DNA of 64,000 nucleotides. Origin: Patagioenas fasciata. Its lineage: Eukaryota; Chordata; Aves; Columbiformes; Columbidae. A program made the translations under genes and the position numbers. Each line of letters begins with the position of its first letter. Position 1 is the first letter of the stretch. Of this stretch, positions 13,677 through 24,800 are shown piece after piece. The notes below the pieces were generated by a model. That model was not told where the DNA came from and searched no databases. It saw nothing but the letters and a program-made list of their open reading frames with translations. The stretch covers positions 57,006,501 through 57,070,500 of the forward strand of contig NC_092520.1 in NCBI RefSeq assembly GCF_037038585.1, written 5' to 3'.

Positions 13677-14785
13677 CTGCTCTAGGGACAAGCACAAAGC
13701 CCATTTGTTCCTTGGAATTCTAAAATACGTTGAGTGGCATCCAGGACACGCAAGTGGATAGTCTCCGAGTCTAAATTGTTTCTTGCCATGTCTCTACAGG
13801 GAGTATCAAAATGTCACAGTTCTGTGGAAAACCCCATTTTGCAAAATATGGTCAAACAGAAGGGGTAAAATTCAGGTCTGGTGATGTCAGCTGAAAACTC
13901 CCTTTGACATCTATGAGAATGGTTTTTGCTCAAAAGACTTCCAGGGTTGTGATTTCCAATTAAAAAAAAAAAATTAAAAAATAGAAGTGGTAAAAGGAGG
14001 AGTCTCAGATACCGTTGAACACAGTTCCTGTTTCGTGCAAGAACCATAGCAGAAAGATTCACACGTTAGCGCTGGAAAACAATTTGGTTTCCCCTTGATG
14101 GGGAAACTTTCATGGACCATTTCTGTGAACGCGAGGAGCTTGTTCTTCACAGCCTACACAGCGTTTGTCTGATACAGTTTTGAATGTCTCATCACACAGT
14201 TTCTGGTTTTTGTGTGACCCAACATTATTTTTTTAGGCAGCCAGAGAATGCAGAATACTTTTCTACAGAGAAGATTTTAAGTCCTAAGGAAATTCATGCT
14301 GGTTTTAGTAACAGCAAGATTTGGTATTTTGAAATAAAAGTAATTGCTGCTGTTAAAAATTTTCTGCTAGATTAGGAATGTTGTCTTTTCAGGCAACATT
14401 GGAGTCATTTATTGGGTTATTGAGTTATGTGATACTCTGAAATACACCCACAGTGCGATTTGTATTTGTGGAAATCTGCCCGATAAGCTGCCAGGTTCTC
14501 AAGCCCTCACTTTTTTGCTAAGACACAGAATGGTTGGGCTCCATACCTCCCAAAACCATTTTCCTCTCCCAAAACAAGTGTTAAAGGTTGCCCGCTACTT
14601 ACGTGTGCACGTGGACCAACACAGTTGGTTCGTGTACCGACCTGTGCTGTCCAGGGTTTGTCGGTGCCTTGGTGAACATGTGATGGAGAAAAGGTCTCAT
14701 TATTTTTGTCTGAAACAGAAGAATAACCAAGCAAAGCCTATTGCAAGGTGCTGGGCAAATGGCAACGTTTTTTGGCTCTCCTGTT

Positions 14786-14856
14786 TGTGTATGTGTATAT
14801 ATATATACATATATGTGTATATGCATATATATGTGTGTATACATATGTATATATAC
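14786..14856. repeat. TA/TG-rich microsatellite
   Basis: Alternating TG, TA and CATA dinucleotides run about 70 bases. Translations of it give meaningless Tyr/Ile/His/Val strings in several frames. It is probably length-polymorphic. Confidence 0.9.
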
Positions 14857-16984
14857 AGAGAGTGAGAATATTTATGTATTGATTTGATGAATTTAACTGG
14901 AGCGAAAAGTTTGTTGAAGAAAATTAAAAGTCTGTATTCAAAGACTCCCATCTCTCAAACGCGTGCATTTGGAGTATATATGCAGTTTTCAAGGCATCCA
15001 AATTTGAAAACACTCAGAACTACAGTTCTCATGATGTAGGGGAACTGTGTCTCTTTGAAGATAAATAAATGCACAGTATTCATTTGAACTAATAGTTTCT
15101 TCGATATATATGAGTGCATTTAATTTCTTGTGTGTTCTTCAGCATGGAAAACTTATATTAGATTAGTTGTCTTTAACTGGGTAGCCACAGTAATACAAAT
15201 TTTCTGTAAGTCTAAATACTGTTTTATTAGGAGAATCACATGAACACACAGACACTGTATGTGTTTATATGTATGCATGCATACATGCATATTTCATTGT
15301 GCTTATTTAAAACATAGAGGGTTTGGGTTAATTTTTAGTAGGATTGCATTCCTCCTCTTTCCATATATAAAGGGCTGCTTTAACCATGGAAAGTCCACTC
15401 TTAATTGCAACTCAAAGCAGGTATGTGCCACCAATAGTTTTCAGTCCAAATACAAGACAAGAAACCGATGACAGGAGCAGATCAGTACGACCTGATGAAT
15501 TGGTGCGACTGGTGAGAATCTCAGCAAATGAGTAGTTTGGCTGTTGTAATTTGATTTTTTCAAATAAGAGTTTTAAGAGAAAACAAGAAGTTAGATGGGC
15601 TCACCCATGTTTGTGGGAGACTTTGCAAACCTGAACGGTAGTGCTGGAGAAAGCAGGAATGTACATACTTCAAAAGTGGATGAAAAATTCTGGGATCACG
15701 GGAGAACCAAAAGCACTATTTGGCCTTTTGACCAGAGAGAGGAGGGACCGTAACTGTCATTTAAGATTAGCAAAGGTGAGGACTTGAGGGAGACTGGGGA
15801 GGTGGAACTGGGTGGAACAAAAGGTTTAGAGAAAAGGAGCAAAGTAGAAGACAGACTGCAGAGGGCAGAAAGGAAAGACTTGATGAGAGGAGGGCAGTGA
15901 GATGTTACATTGCACTTAGTTCAGTTTTGACAGAATTCTGTGTGGAAAATGAAAATACACAATGTTTTGGCTGATGTACTGAAAATCCAGTGTTCTTTCA
16001 GGGGTGTCTGGTAGGGGAATCGTCTCATTTTGGTTAGTTGTTTTTGCATGAAATGGTACATAAAAGCAAGGGAGAAAACAGTTTAATCCTAGCAACTCAG
16101 CAGTGAGACAAACCCTGGAGTCACCACAGCATGTGACAAAGAAGATGTTTCTGGTTCTCAAAGCACAGTTAGTCCTGCCAGCCTGACCCTTCTCCTGCCA
16201 CCCCATCCTAACTGTGGAGAGGGACCTGCTCCAGAAGGGACATGGCTCCTTGCAGGTCCCACTGCTTTTCCCACCTGAGATGATTTATAAACCCCATGCC
16301 ATGAGAACACACCACGTTCCTGGGGAGGCTAGTGTCCCTAATAAAGGATATGGATCGAGAGCTTGTGCTTGTCCCTCACCGGTTCCAAGGGCTTGCTTTG
16401 CTTGGAGGGGGCAGAGACACATGCACCTTTGAGGAGAAAACAGTTGCCCAAATCACCTGGCCCAAACAATCACACCGTGGCTTGTTAATTTGCAGTGAGA
16501 AGCTTTTATTTTGAGTAGATATGTGCGTTTTTACATGACAGTGTTTTACTGGCTTACAAAGATTGATGTCGCAAGGTGCGATAGCTTCAATTCTGGACAA
16601 TTTAAAGCACAGACTGAAAGAGATGTGTTGTACAACACACGAAGTTTACTAAAGGGTGATGTGTAACCACAACCAGGAGCTGTTGTCCCCCGGCGCTCTC
16701 CTGGAAATTTATGCTCTGAGGCGAAAGCCTGAAGCTGGGAACCATGACTAAGAATGTTGGAGCTCTGTGTGCTTATTTGCCATCAAGATACAGCATGTCA
16801 GGCACAGCTCCTATCTACTTCCAGGACTCCGTCTTATTGCATGCGCTAATCACCCTTTTTCAGGAGAAAACGAGGATATTTGGCTCGTTTTAAGAGACGC
16901 GTGGGGGGGGAGCACCAGCTCCTTTTTTTCTTTTTCTTTTTTTTTCGATATTTGTGGGCGTATTATTAACCCCGACTAAAGGTT

Positions 16985-17215
16985 TCAGCTCTCCCTCTTT
17001 CGGCGGGAAGCGGCGTTGCTCTCCACAGCCCGCGTTACCCTCGGCCGCGGGTATCCCTCCGCCCATGGCGGCGGGCAGGGGGAGCTCCTGAGGCGTTTTT
17101 TGCCTTTGGGGGTGCCGAGGGTGGCCGTGGTTGGCGGAGGGTTCGCCCCGGGTGTCCCTTCGGCCCCAGCTGGCCCCAAAGCGGTGTCAGTGCAGAGGAG
17201 GGGAGTTGGATCCCT
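16985..17215. promoter_or_regulatory. CpG-rich patch without an assigned gene
   Basis: About 22 CpG dinucleotides occur in roughly 240 bases, within surroundings that are CpG-poor. It is flanked on the left by a run of G (around 16903) and a T/C tract (16921-16945). It sits between the UBAC2 end and the 3' side of the GPR183-like gene, where no known gene starts. It could be an unmethylated island promoter of an unannotated transcript, or a GC-rich relic. No convincing coding sequence crosses it. Confidence 0.45.
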
Positions 17216-17654
17216 CCTGCGTGCTGCCGTTTTGCAGCACTGCATGCAACTATTCACTATTGTCCTTCTCCAAAAGGTGTCGCTGAGGACGATAAGTAGG
17301 GATACCTTTATTAACAAAATACTTTGGAGACAAACTTGGCCCAATAAAGGACAAACAAGGCTGTGTTTATACTGCGCCTCTTGCTGAGGCTTTGTCACAG
17401 ATTTGTCTTTGCCTTAGCTGTGGGCTCCAGCCTAGCAAAACACCTCAATGCCTTGGTCTTCAGAAGGAGGGGTGGCCGCTGCTGCAGACCTGCGCTCTGA
17501 TGTTCATGTGGGGGCTCGTTGAGACCAACACCTACACTCTCCTGGCAACCCCTGCCACAATCATACGGCAATTTGAGTTAGAAAGATGAGAGAGCCGAGC
17601 TCTCCTTGCCGTGAGTAGGTGATGTTAGGGATGATGGCCACCAGCTGTGGATGG

Positions 17655-17770
17655 GGAGCTTCAGACTGGACAGTGGGGAGAATGTTTTCATCCGGAGGGG
17701 GGTGCAGCACAGGAACCACTACTTCAGCGAGGGGAGCCTCATTGCCTGGGGTTTCCAAGCCATGGCAAAC
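17655..17770 (+). repeat. Diverged CR1-like fragment
   Basis: CAGACTGGACAGTGGGGAGAA, then TCATCCGGAGGGGGGTGCAGCACAGG, resembles the CR1 segment that reads 'ggttggacattaggaaaaggttcttcccccagagggtggtgcagcactgg' in better-kept copies in this window. It lacks the usual 3' terminal octamers and is considerably mutated, so it may be an old insertion. Confidence 0.5.
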
Positions 17771-17937
17771 ATAACATGGTTCCAGCCATGCTCCTGCTTT
17801 GGCTGTTGGATGAGGTGATGCGGAGAGGCTCCTTCCAGCCAACACTTCTTTGACAAGTTAACAGGGCAGCATAGCTCTATGGCAACTACCAACCTAGACA
17901 GGCTCCTTTAGGGTGTTCAGATCATTTATATCCTTAT

Positions 17938-17943
17938 TTTATT
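17938..17943 (-). terminator. Candidate polyadenylation signal of the GPR183-like gene
   Basis: TTTATT on the + strand reads AATAAA on the - strand. It is the first canonical signal I find downstream of the receptor stop at 19598, giving a GC-rich 3'UTR of about 1.65 kb. Use of this site is inferred. Confidence 0.4.
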
Positions 17944-19597
17944 CCATACCAGCTCTTCCTTGCCCATTGTAACAGGCTCTCTACAGGCTAGCAGTGAGGT
18001 TAGAACTGCTTTGAGGGGGGCTCAGATAGCCTTCTGAAAGGAGCTACTGGAGTCCCTTTCCCACCTGAATTATTTTAGGTATCCTTCTTAGTCAGCCTTC
18101 AGGATGCTACAGTTGCCCGTACCATTAAGTAAAACCATCTAAAACCATCATCATCCAAAAGCTCATTCGTGCACATTAAAAAAATAAAGGGCTGCACATG
18201 ACTATTACTAACTTTCTAGCCACAAAGAAATGTTATTACCTTAAAGAATGATTTGCATTAGTCAAAAGCGTCCATTCATGAAATGTCTTCAGGTTTACTT
18301 TTCAGCAAAATAAAGCTGTTTTTTTTCCTCTCTCTGCATGTGTCTCTGTCCCTGCCAACCTCAAACAGAAGACCAGCTGTCCCAGGAACTGTGAAATCCC
18401 ACTTGTGGTTTGTGGGGCTTTTTTGTTGTAGTCCAGCAACTTCAGAAAAGAGACGAGGAGGTCCTTTCTCCCCACACCTTTGTCCTTGTCACACAGGCTC
18501 AGATGTCGACGGGGACCGACGTCTTAAGGCTCCTCCTCCCATTCTGGCAATAGTCACACGTAACCTGCCATTAGCAAGGGTCTCAAACTCCTCAGGGTGT
18601 CAGGTTCAAGCAGAGGTCGGTCAGGGTCACATAGGGCCACCCTCAGTCCTCATCCTCTTGCCTCCTTCACTCCCTTCAGGTCACGGAGGGGTGTGAAGGT
18701 TTCCCCAGTGAGCACCCACGGGGCGGGTTTGCAGCCTTACAGCCAAGCCGGGAGTCCGGCCAGCCCCAGCATCCCCTTCCTGGCAGCGGGTCCTGGGGTG
18801 ACCGCAGCACATCAGCTGCGAGGAAGGGCACCCTGGGGAAGGAGCAGCCACCCAAGCGGCAGACAAGGGCGGCAGCACTCCTGGAAGCTCTGCAGATTCA
18901 CAGCCTCGCCCCTCTCCTTTGAAGAAGGGTTTTTCCGGCAGCTCCTATGCGCATCGTACCTAGTGCTCGCCCCGTGCAGCGCCATGGTGCAAGAGTGGGA
19001 TGCTGGGTGGGAAGAGAGCAGAGCTGCTGTTTGTCCATGCGAGGAAGGAGCTGTCAGAGACTTTTGGCATGGAAATAACATCCCAGTCTTTTCCTGAAAT
19101 GTCCTGAGTCTGTGTGCTCTATGCCAGCTGCCCTGAACCTTGTGGGGAAGCTGCCCCGGCGCTCCAGGGGCAGTGGAGGGGAAGGGAGTGGAGAGGCAGG
19201 GACAGCCGTGGTAGTTACCAGCACCCTCCAGCCCCACAGGGGATGTGGGGCAGGCATGGGAGGGCAGCATGGTGTGGTGCTGGGAAACCTCCAACTGTGT
19301 TTGCCAGGCAGAAGGGTTGCACAAGCTGCCTCCACTGGGGTTGGGATGAAAGCGGGCATCTCTGTGCTCCAGGATGGTGAGTCCAGCAGTGCTGAGCACA
19401 GAGCCAGGTGTGCAGAGCCAGGCAAGGGTGCGTCCCAGCAGGGCTGGCTTTGTGGGAGCCCCCAGCTCCAGGCGGGGGAGTGATGAAGCCTGTCAGAGGC
19501 TGGTCCTGCTCTCCTGCTCTGCTGCCTGGCTCCAGCTCCTGCCAGCAGGGATGGTCCATAAGCTGCAGGCCAGAGCAAAAAGGAGGGGGTGTCACCA
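17944..19597 (-). other. Putative 3'UTR of the GPR183-like gene
   Basis: GC-rich sequence downstream of the receptor stop on the - strand. It contains several long open frames on both strands (up to 225 codons). None shows a recognisable domain, and their length follows from the base composition. Its extent depends on the AATAAA at 17943-17938 being the used signal. Confidence 0.4.
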
Positions 19598-20656
19598 CTA
19601 GACAGAGACGGAGCCAGGTGGCTGGCTGTTGCTGTTGCTCTCGGAGTGGGTCTTGGCAGTGGAGGAGGTGCCCATCGAGCCACTGTTTCTGAAGATGCGG
19701 AGCAGCCTCCGCTTGTAGCCCCGAAAGGCAAAGAAGTAGATGATGGGGTCGATGCAGCAGTTGAGGTTCATGAATGCCACAGTGACTTGCAGGGACATCT
19801 TGAAGGCTTGCTGCTCGCGGCAGGATGGGTGGTAGAGGATCTTCCTGACCATGAACTGGACGATGTTGAGGTGGTAGGGACTGAAACAGAGAAGGACGGC
19901 CAGCAGCACCACCAGGATGACAGTGAAGGCTCGGCGGTGGTGCCCATTCTTTACTGTCAGCGGGTTCTCCTTAGCTGTCTGGCAGAGCTTGAGGTTGATC
20001 CTCACATAGCACACCAAGATGATGCCCACAGGCAGGAAGAAGCCGAGCACGCAGGCCCCCAGGAGCAGGTAGGGCAGCTTGGGAATCTCCTCAAAGTTGA
20101 AATACTCCATGCAAGTCAGCTTGTCCCCCATCCTCCGCGTCATGGGCCGCAGGAGCAGCGGTGCCGTCTGCAGGAAAACCAAGGACCAGATGAGGACGCA
20201 GACACCCCTGGCACGGCTCATCTTGCGGATCCTGCCGGGGTGCCTGGTGCGCACCACAGCGATGTAGCGGTCCACGCTCACACAGGTCATGAAGTAGATG
20301 CCCACATAGGTGTTCATGTAGAAAATGAAGGCTGTGGCCCGGCAGAACCAGTCCCCGAAGGGCCAGTCAAACTCCAGGATATAGTAGGCGATCCTGCCTG
20401 GCAGTGCCAGGGTAAAGAGGGCATCAGAGAGGGCCAGGTTCACCAGGTAGAGGTCAGTGGAGTTGAGCTTCTTTTTCCTGCGCTGGAAGGTGATGCAGAG
20501 GGCCAGGATGTTCCCACAGGCGCCGAACACCAGCAGGACAGTGTAGAAAAGGGAGAAGATGACTTTGGTGGAGAAGTGGTGGTTGTGCACGTTGCAGCTG
20601 CTCTGGTTGCCAGAGGTGAGGTTGACGGGCGGGAAGACAGCCTCTGCAACAGCCAT
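19598..20656 (-). CDS. GPR183-like: GPR183 (EBI2)-like oxysterol receptor, class A GPCR
   Basis: This is an intact 352-residue seven-transmembrane receptor; human GPR183 has 361. Visible marks are N-glycosylation sites at N12 and N17, N49 in TM1, D78 in TM2, the C105-C182 disulfide pair, DRY at 129-131, CFSP at 257-260, and DPIIY at 303-307. The segments RIAYY, FYMNTY, GVCVLIWSLVF, TCMEYFNFEE and TAKENPLT point to GPR183 among its relatives. R88, Y113, Y117 and Y261 line up with human R87, Y112, Y116 and Y260, described as contacts for 7-alpha,25-dihydroxycholesterol. I chose the start at 20656 because a good splice acceptor (CTTCTTCCAAG) lies 33 bases upstream. The 29 extra codons that keep the frame open to 20743 would then be intronic. 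Family function is B-cell, T-cell and dendritic-cell positioning through Gi. The C-tail is shorter than in human and unlike it, so it may be a paralogue. Confidence 0.92.
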   Translation of the reverse strand: MAVAEAVFPPVNLTSGNQSSCNVHNHHFSTKVIFSLFYTVLLVFGACGNILALCITFQRRKKKLNSTDLYLVNLALSDALFTLALPGRIAYYILEFDWPFGDWFCRATAFIFYMNTYVGIYFMTCVSVDRYIAVVRTRHPGRIRKMSRARGVCVLIWSLVFLQTAPLLLRPMTRRMGDKLTCMEYFNFEEIPKLPYLLLGACVLGFFLPVGIILVCYVRINLKLCQTAKENPLTVKNGHHRRAFTVILVVLLAVLLCFSPYHLNIVQFMVRKILYHPSCREQQAFKMSLQVTVAFMNLNCCIDPIIYFFAFRGYKRRLLRIFRNSGSMGTSSTAKTHSESNSNSQPPGSVSV

Positions 20657-20689
20657 TTCCGTGGTGCCTCGTGATCTCTCACTGTCTCC
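20657..20689 (-). other. 5'UTR part of the GPR183-like coding exon
   Basis: 33 bases lie between the inferred splice acceptor and the start codon on the - strand. The AG of the acceptor is at 20691-20690, preceded by a pyrimidine run (TGTCTGTTCTTCTTCC). Human GPR183 also has its coding sequence in a downstream exon after a 5'UTR intron, which supports this layout. Confidence 0.6.
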
Positions 20690-21270
20690 CTTGGAAGAAG
20701 AACAGACATGAAACTTGCAGCTTATCAATACTTGGAGCATCACCAGTCGGGCCAGCCCTCGTCATGAAGCGAAAAGCCTGTCCCCTGCTCCATGCCGCCC
20801 CCCTGGCAGCACACAGCTCGAGTCATTTGGAAAAATGCATCTCTTGTGATTTCGGTACAAACATCTCAACAAAGGCTGTGACTCATTGTTGTCTTCTTGT
20901 CACCAGCTCCTCTTATTTTTGGTCTTTTTGCAAGTTCAATCAGTACCAGGAAGGACAAGTGGCTGGGAGGAGGAATCACCTGTCACACAAACAAGGTCCC
21001 AAACTCATCCGGTGGCAGCAATGTCATTTATTCATCACTGCAGGGGAACTGGGGAGCTTCATTGAGAAAATGCCCCGGGTGAGGGGGGGGTGGGCAGAGA
21101 GGTGACAAGGAGCACCTGTGCAACCCCCGGGCTGGGACCAGACCAAAAACAAAACCGAAGAAATACAGAGAGGAAAAATCCCAACCTTCCCGAAAAATCC
21201 CACTCCCCTCTGAAGCGGGGAGCATCCCGGCACTAAACCCCCGCGTCCCGGACGCCCTCCTGCCGCTCAC
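20690..21270 (-). other. Predicted 5'UTR intron of the GPR183-like gene
   Basis: On the - strand the intron would open with GCGAG|GTGAGC (GT at 21270-21269) and close with TTCTTCCAAG (AG at 20691-20690), 581 bases. Two further strong donors lie upstream, GCG|GTGAGC with GT at 21450-21449 and CCAG|GTAGGA with GT at 21637-21636. Alternative first exons are possible. Splicing is predicted only from the sites. Confidence 0.5.
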
Positions 21271-21780
21271 CTCGCTTTGGGCCACAGCTCCGCACGCCCC
21301 GCCGGGCCGGGGACAGCGGGATCCCCCGCTTCCCGGGGGCTGCAGCAGCTCTCGGGTGTGCGTACCGTCCCGCCCGCCCCGTCCCACTCCTCCCGTCCGG
21401 CCGGGGCTCCAGCCCGGGCGGCCGCTGCGCCCCCCAGCCCCGCCGCTCACCGCTCGCTGCCGCCCTCGGAGCCGCTGCCCACCGCCGGGCTCCGCACTAC
21501 GGGACAGGACGGGACGAGACAGGACGGGACGTCCCGGCCACCGGCGTTGCCTTCCGCCTGGTCGGCGAGAAGCTCCGAGGGGCTGAGATGCTCACACGCA
21601 CACTGACACGCATGAAAGAGAAATCAGGGGCTCCTACCTGGGAGCGGCGGTGCCGCCTCCTCCTCCTCTTCTTCCTCCTCCTCCTCCTCTCGCCCGATGC
21701 TGGGGGGGCGGCGGGCGCGGAGCCTCCCTGCCCGTCTCTCGGGCTCCTCGGCCGTGTGAGTGCCTCTCGGGATTCGCTCA
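21240..21780 (-). promoter_or_regulatory. CpG island, probable promoter of the GPR183-like gene
   Basis: Dense CpG sequence holds three good - strand splice donors, as expected of a first-exon region. It contains GC boxes, a GGGAC/GGGACAGG-type short reiteration near 21500-21530 and a pyrimidine tract (TCC/TTC repeats, 21653-21691). A TATAAAA at 21784-21790 points along the + strand. The exact transcription start is not determinable. Confidence 0.6.
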
Positions 21781-21801
21781 CGTTATAAAAGCACCGTGAG
21801 G

Positions 21802-21891
21802 TTTGTTTTTTTTTTTTTTTTCTTTTTTTCTCTTAGGGTTAGTAAAAATGCGTGTTCTTTCTTTCTTTCTTTTTTTTTTTTTTTTTTTTTT
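21802..21891. repeat. Paired T-rich tracts
   Basis: Two T homopolymer-like tracts (21802-21829, broken by single C or G, and 21858-21891, starting as CTTT repeats) are separated by about 28 bases. They lie just beyond the CpG island on the side away from the GPR183-like coding region. They are likely slippage-prone low-complexity sequence. Confidence 0.85.
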
Positions 21892-21899
21892 CGATGTGT

Positions 21900-24800
21900 G
21901 AGAGGCATTTTGCTGCAGTGGGGGTTAATCTCAGTGGTGGCTGTGCTGGAGAAGATAAATGACTGTACCTGCACAACAATCGCTCCTGACATCTGAGCCA
22001 ACTTTGGGTTTTACTCTGAAAATTTCTAAAAGGATGCAAAATGCAACTGAACGATTAAAACAGCCTCAGCTCTGGTTCACATGCGGTTTCACCCCTGGGC
22101 ACATATGTATGGCCATGGCAGCACTATCTGACCATGGCACCTTTTTTGATGAAGTCGGGATGAATCTCCCGGGAACTTAGTGTGCCCGTGGCCAGCACTA
22201 GCCACACTGTCCATAGCTTCCCAGGCTGTGGTGAAGCCCAAATTTGCACTTTGTATGCCCACAGAGAAACCGTCAGGCACAGCTGCTTGGGGCAGAGTGG
22301 AATGAAACAATTTGCCCTGAGTGGAAAAAAATATTTTCATTATTGGGATGCTATATTGTGTGGTGAATGTAGGACAAAGCCCCATGTCTCAGCTGGAGCT
22401 CTCAGGGCAGGCTCTGATTTACCCTGCTCTCAGGGCAGTGGAGGGCTCTGATTTACCCCACAGCCCATGTGCGGGTGGCTGGCAGGACCGTGGCATGACC
22501 AAGGCACCACCACAAACACAGCAGCCCTGATCATGCTGCCAGAGACAAGGCGAGGAGTGTGGGCAACCAGCATGTCTTGCAGCAAGGAGAGAGTACTTTC
22601 CTTCCCAGCACTTCCCAAAATGTTTGCAGAAGCACAAACTGCCCTGTGGCCAGCAGGACGGCCTTCCCCTCGGCAGCTATTTACTGGAGACCACTGGGGC
22701 TTTCAAATCCCAAGAGGATTTTATGCTCTTTTTAGTGGTTTTAGGGGTTTTTTTTGTTGGTAGTGGTGACCATCTTGCTTGTTTTCCTTGTTTTTCCCCC
22801 CAGAAAAACTTCCGATAAATTAGGAAATTCCCATCACGGGACATTCAGGGCGCTGCTGAAAAATACCAAGATCAAGAATTCTCCAGGTTAAGATTACAGT
22901 TAAGCTAAACTTAAATTTCTCTCCAAGCTAGTAAAACTCAACCAATTCTTTAATTGCATAATACTTTTAATGTTGTTACAATACAGTGGCATTAAACTCA
23001 GTACTAATCTGTGTACTCATGTACAATGAGTCACTTGTATAGAAATTACACACTGAGTGATATTGCCACGAATTACTACAAGTTGAAGGTATCTAGCAAG
23101 AATGATAGTGAAAATTTGCAAGGAACCATCTGTTAATGAAGGTACTTTTGTCACTTCGGGGTTTATATCACATGAAGGGGAAGGTCTGCTAATGAGAGAA
23201 TGACAGCTGAGTAAATTATTAAAGATATCCCTTAGTAAGATGGGGGTTTTCTACATACACATTTGTCAAGAGTTAAACTTATCAAACTTGCATGGGGCTC
23301 AAATGTTGTTGAACTGTTTCATCATGACAATGAAAACACCCAATGGATATAACATTAAGTGTTATCCCAACGGAAATCCTGACCCCACACCAGGGAGTGG
23401 GTCCAGGACTATTTTTTCATCTATCTGATGGATTGCATGAAATACAGTGGTGGCTGGAATAAATAGCAGTCACTCTGAAGTCAGGGGTCACTGTAGCACT
23501 GATGCTAGAAAAGCTGATGCCTTGCCGTGATTATGCTCCCTTGCATGAGAGTTGTATCTCCACAAATTACATCATCAAGGAAATAAATCTCAGCTGAAGC
23601 CAAGCAAAATGCTATTGCCTTCCAGCCATGCTGCAATGCCTTGGGCCGGTCATCATCACCAACAGTTGGCAGTGCTGGATGGGGCATTTTGCGATGCAAA
23701 TTCAAGCCTGGGACTTTCTCCGTGCAGTCAAACATCCCCCATACAATCCTTCCCGTCCCTCATGCTCTGTGCTCACACAGGCACTAAAAATGGAGCTGCG
23801 GAGCCCAGAAAGGGAATTTCATGAAGATAGTTCAGCAGTGTTGGACCCACCTCTAACACAAACCCAGGGGACAGGGGGCTTCTCAAGGCAGCCCATGGGA
23901 GCAGTAAGGCATCGCTGTGCCAAAGTGGGGGCGCTCAGCCCCTGAGTGGACAGTGAGCTCCTTCGCAGGGAGCAGGCAGAGTGGGTGCTGGGGAGCTGGA
24001 GGAGGGAGGTGACCCAAGTAGCGTCACCAGCCTCAGAAACAGGCAGAAGAGCCCTAAGTTCCAAGTGACAACTGCGTCCAGGGACTTGGGAAGAAGGAGG
24101 AGGGAAAACAGTGCGCTCTGTCTGATTTTATTTTTCTTTTTGCAATGCAGAAGAAAGGAAGTGGGTTCTTCTTTTCTGCAAAACATGCTCCTGCGCTGCG
24201 TGCAGCAGGTGCTGTGCTACAGGAGTGCAACCCAGCTCCACCCGCTTGCATGGCCCCAGCGGCCCCACCAAGCCCAGCAGTGCTGCACCACACCACACTG
24301 CAGGCAACGGCCTCTTTCGGATGGGGGCGTGGGGCTGGGGAGACTCCCTTCCCAAACAGTGGGAACCCTATCCCTGCCTCTGCAATGCAGGATTAGGCAA
24401 AAAGGGATACCCCCTAGGCAGCATGGAGAAGCCCTGTCCACCCCAGTTTGCAGCCATCTCATTTAAGAGCTATTGTCCTCTGCTGAACCCAGGGGTTGGA
24501 TGAAACATGGTGTGGGATTTGCAGTGTGATGTTCAAGTTCAAAGCTGGGTCCAGGTTTTCTTCTGCTGTGTACCTGATTTGCACAAAGCCCCTTTTCCTT
24601 GAGCCTGGCAGGGAGAAAGTAAAGGGTCCCGCAGCCCAGATACCTGCTGAGCTGCTGTCCTGGGGTGTACCTTCTGCTGTGGACTTGGGCAGGGTGCAGT
24701 GGACACCTCCTGGGGGAGTCCTGTGCAAACACTCAACGAGGAGGGTCTCCTCCCTGACATGTGCATCATGGTCATTAACCGTAATGCAACCCCAGCCTGG

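Larger units (their letters stand above)
12141..16980. other. Spacer downstream of UBAC2
   Basis: No gene was recognised here. The stretch contains a C/T tract at about 12958-12982, the CR1 fragment at 13563-13676 and a TA/TG microsatellite at 14786-14856. Short open frames in it have no recognisable domain. Confidence 0.7.

Noticed and set aside
17505-17525. Primer-binding-site-like TGGGGGCTCGTTGAGACC after CATG, as if at an LTR edge
   Set aside because: No paired LTR, terminal repeat or polypurine tract was seen. The match to a tRNA-Pro primer site is short, so I do not call an LTR element.
19054-19731. 225-codon open frame on the - strand overlapping the receptor end
   Set aside because: It is in a different frame from the receptor, rich in Pro/Ser/Ala, and explained by GC-rich sequence. 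No domain is recognisable.
19589-20674. 361-codon open frame on the + strand opposite the GPR183-like gene
   Set aside because: It lies exactly antisense to a high-GC receptor coding sequence. Its composition (Glu/Asp/His/Gln/Val-rich) is what the complement of membrane-helix codons gives, and it has no domain.
21834-21843. TTAGGGTTAG telomere-like run
   Set aside because: Less than two repeat units, expected by chance in a T-rich stretch.
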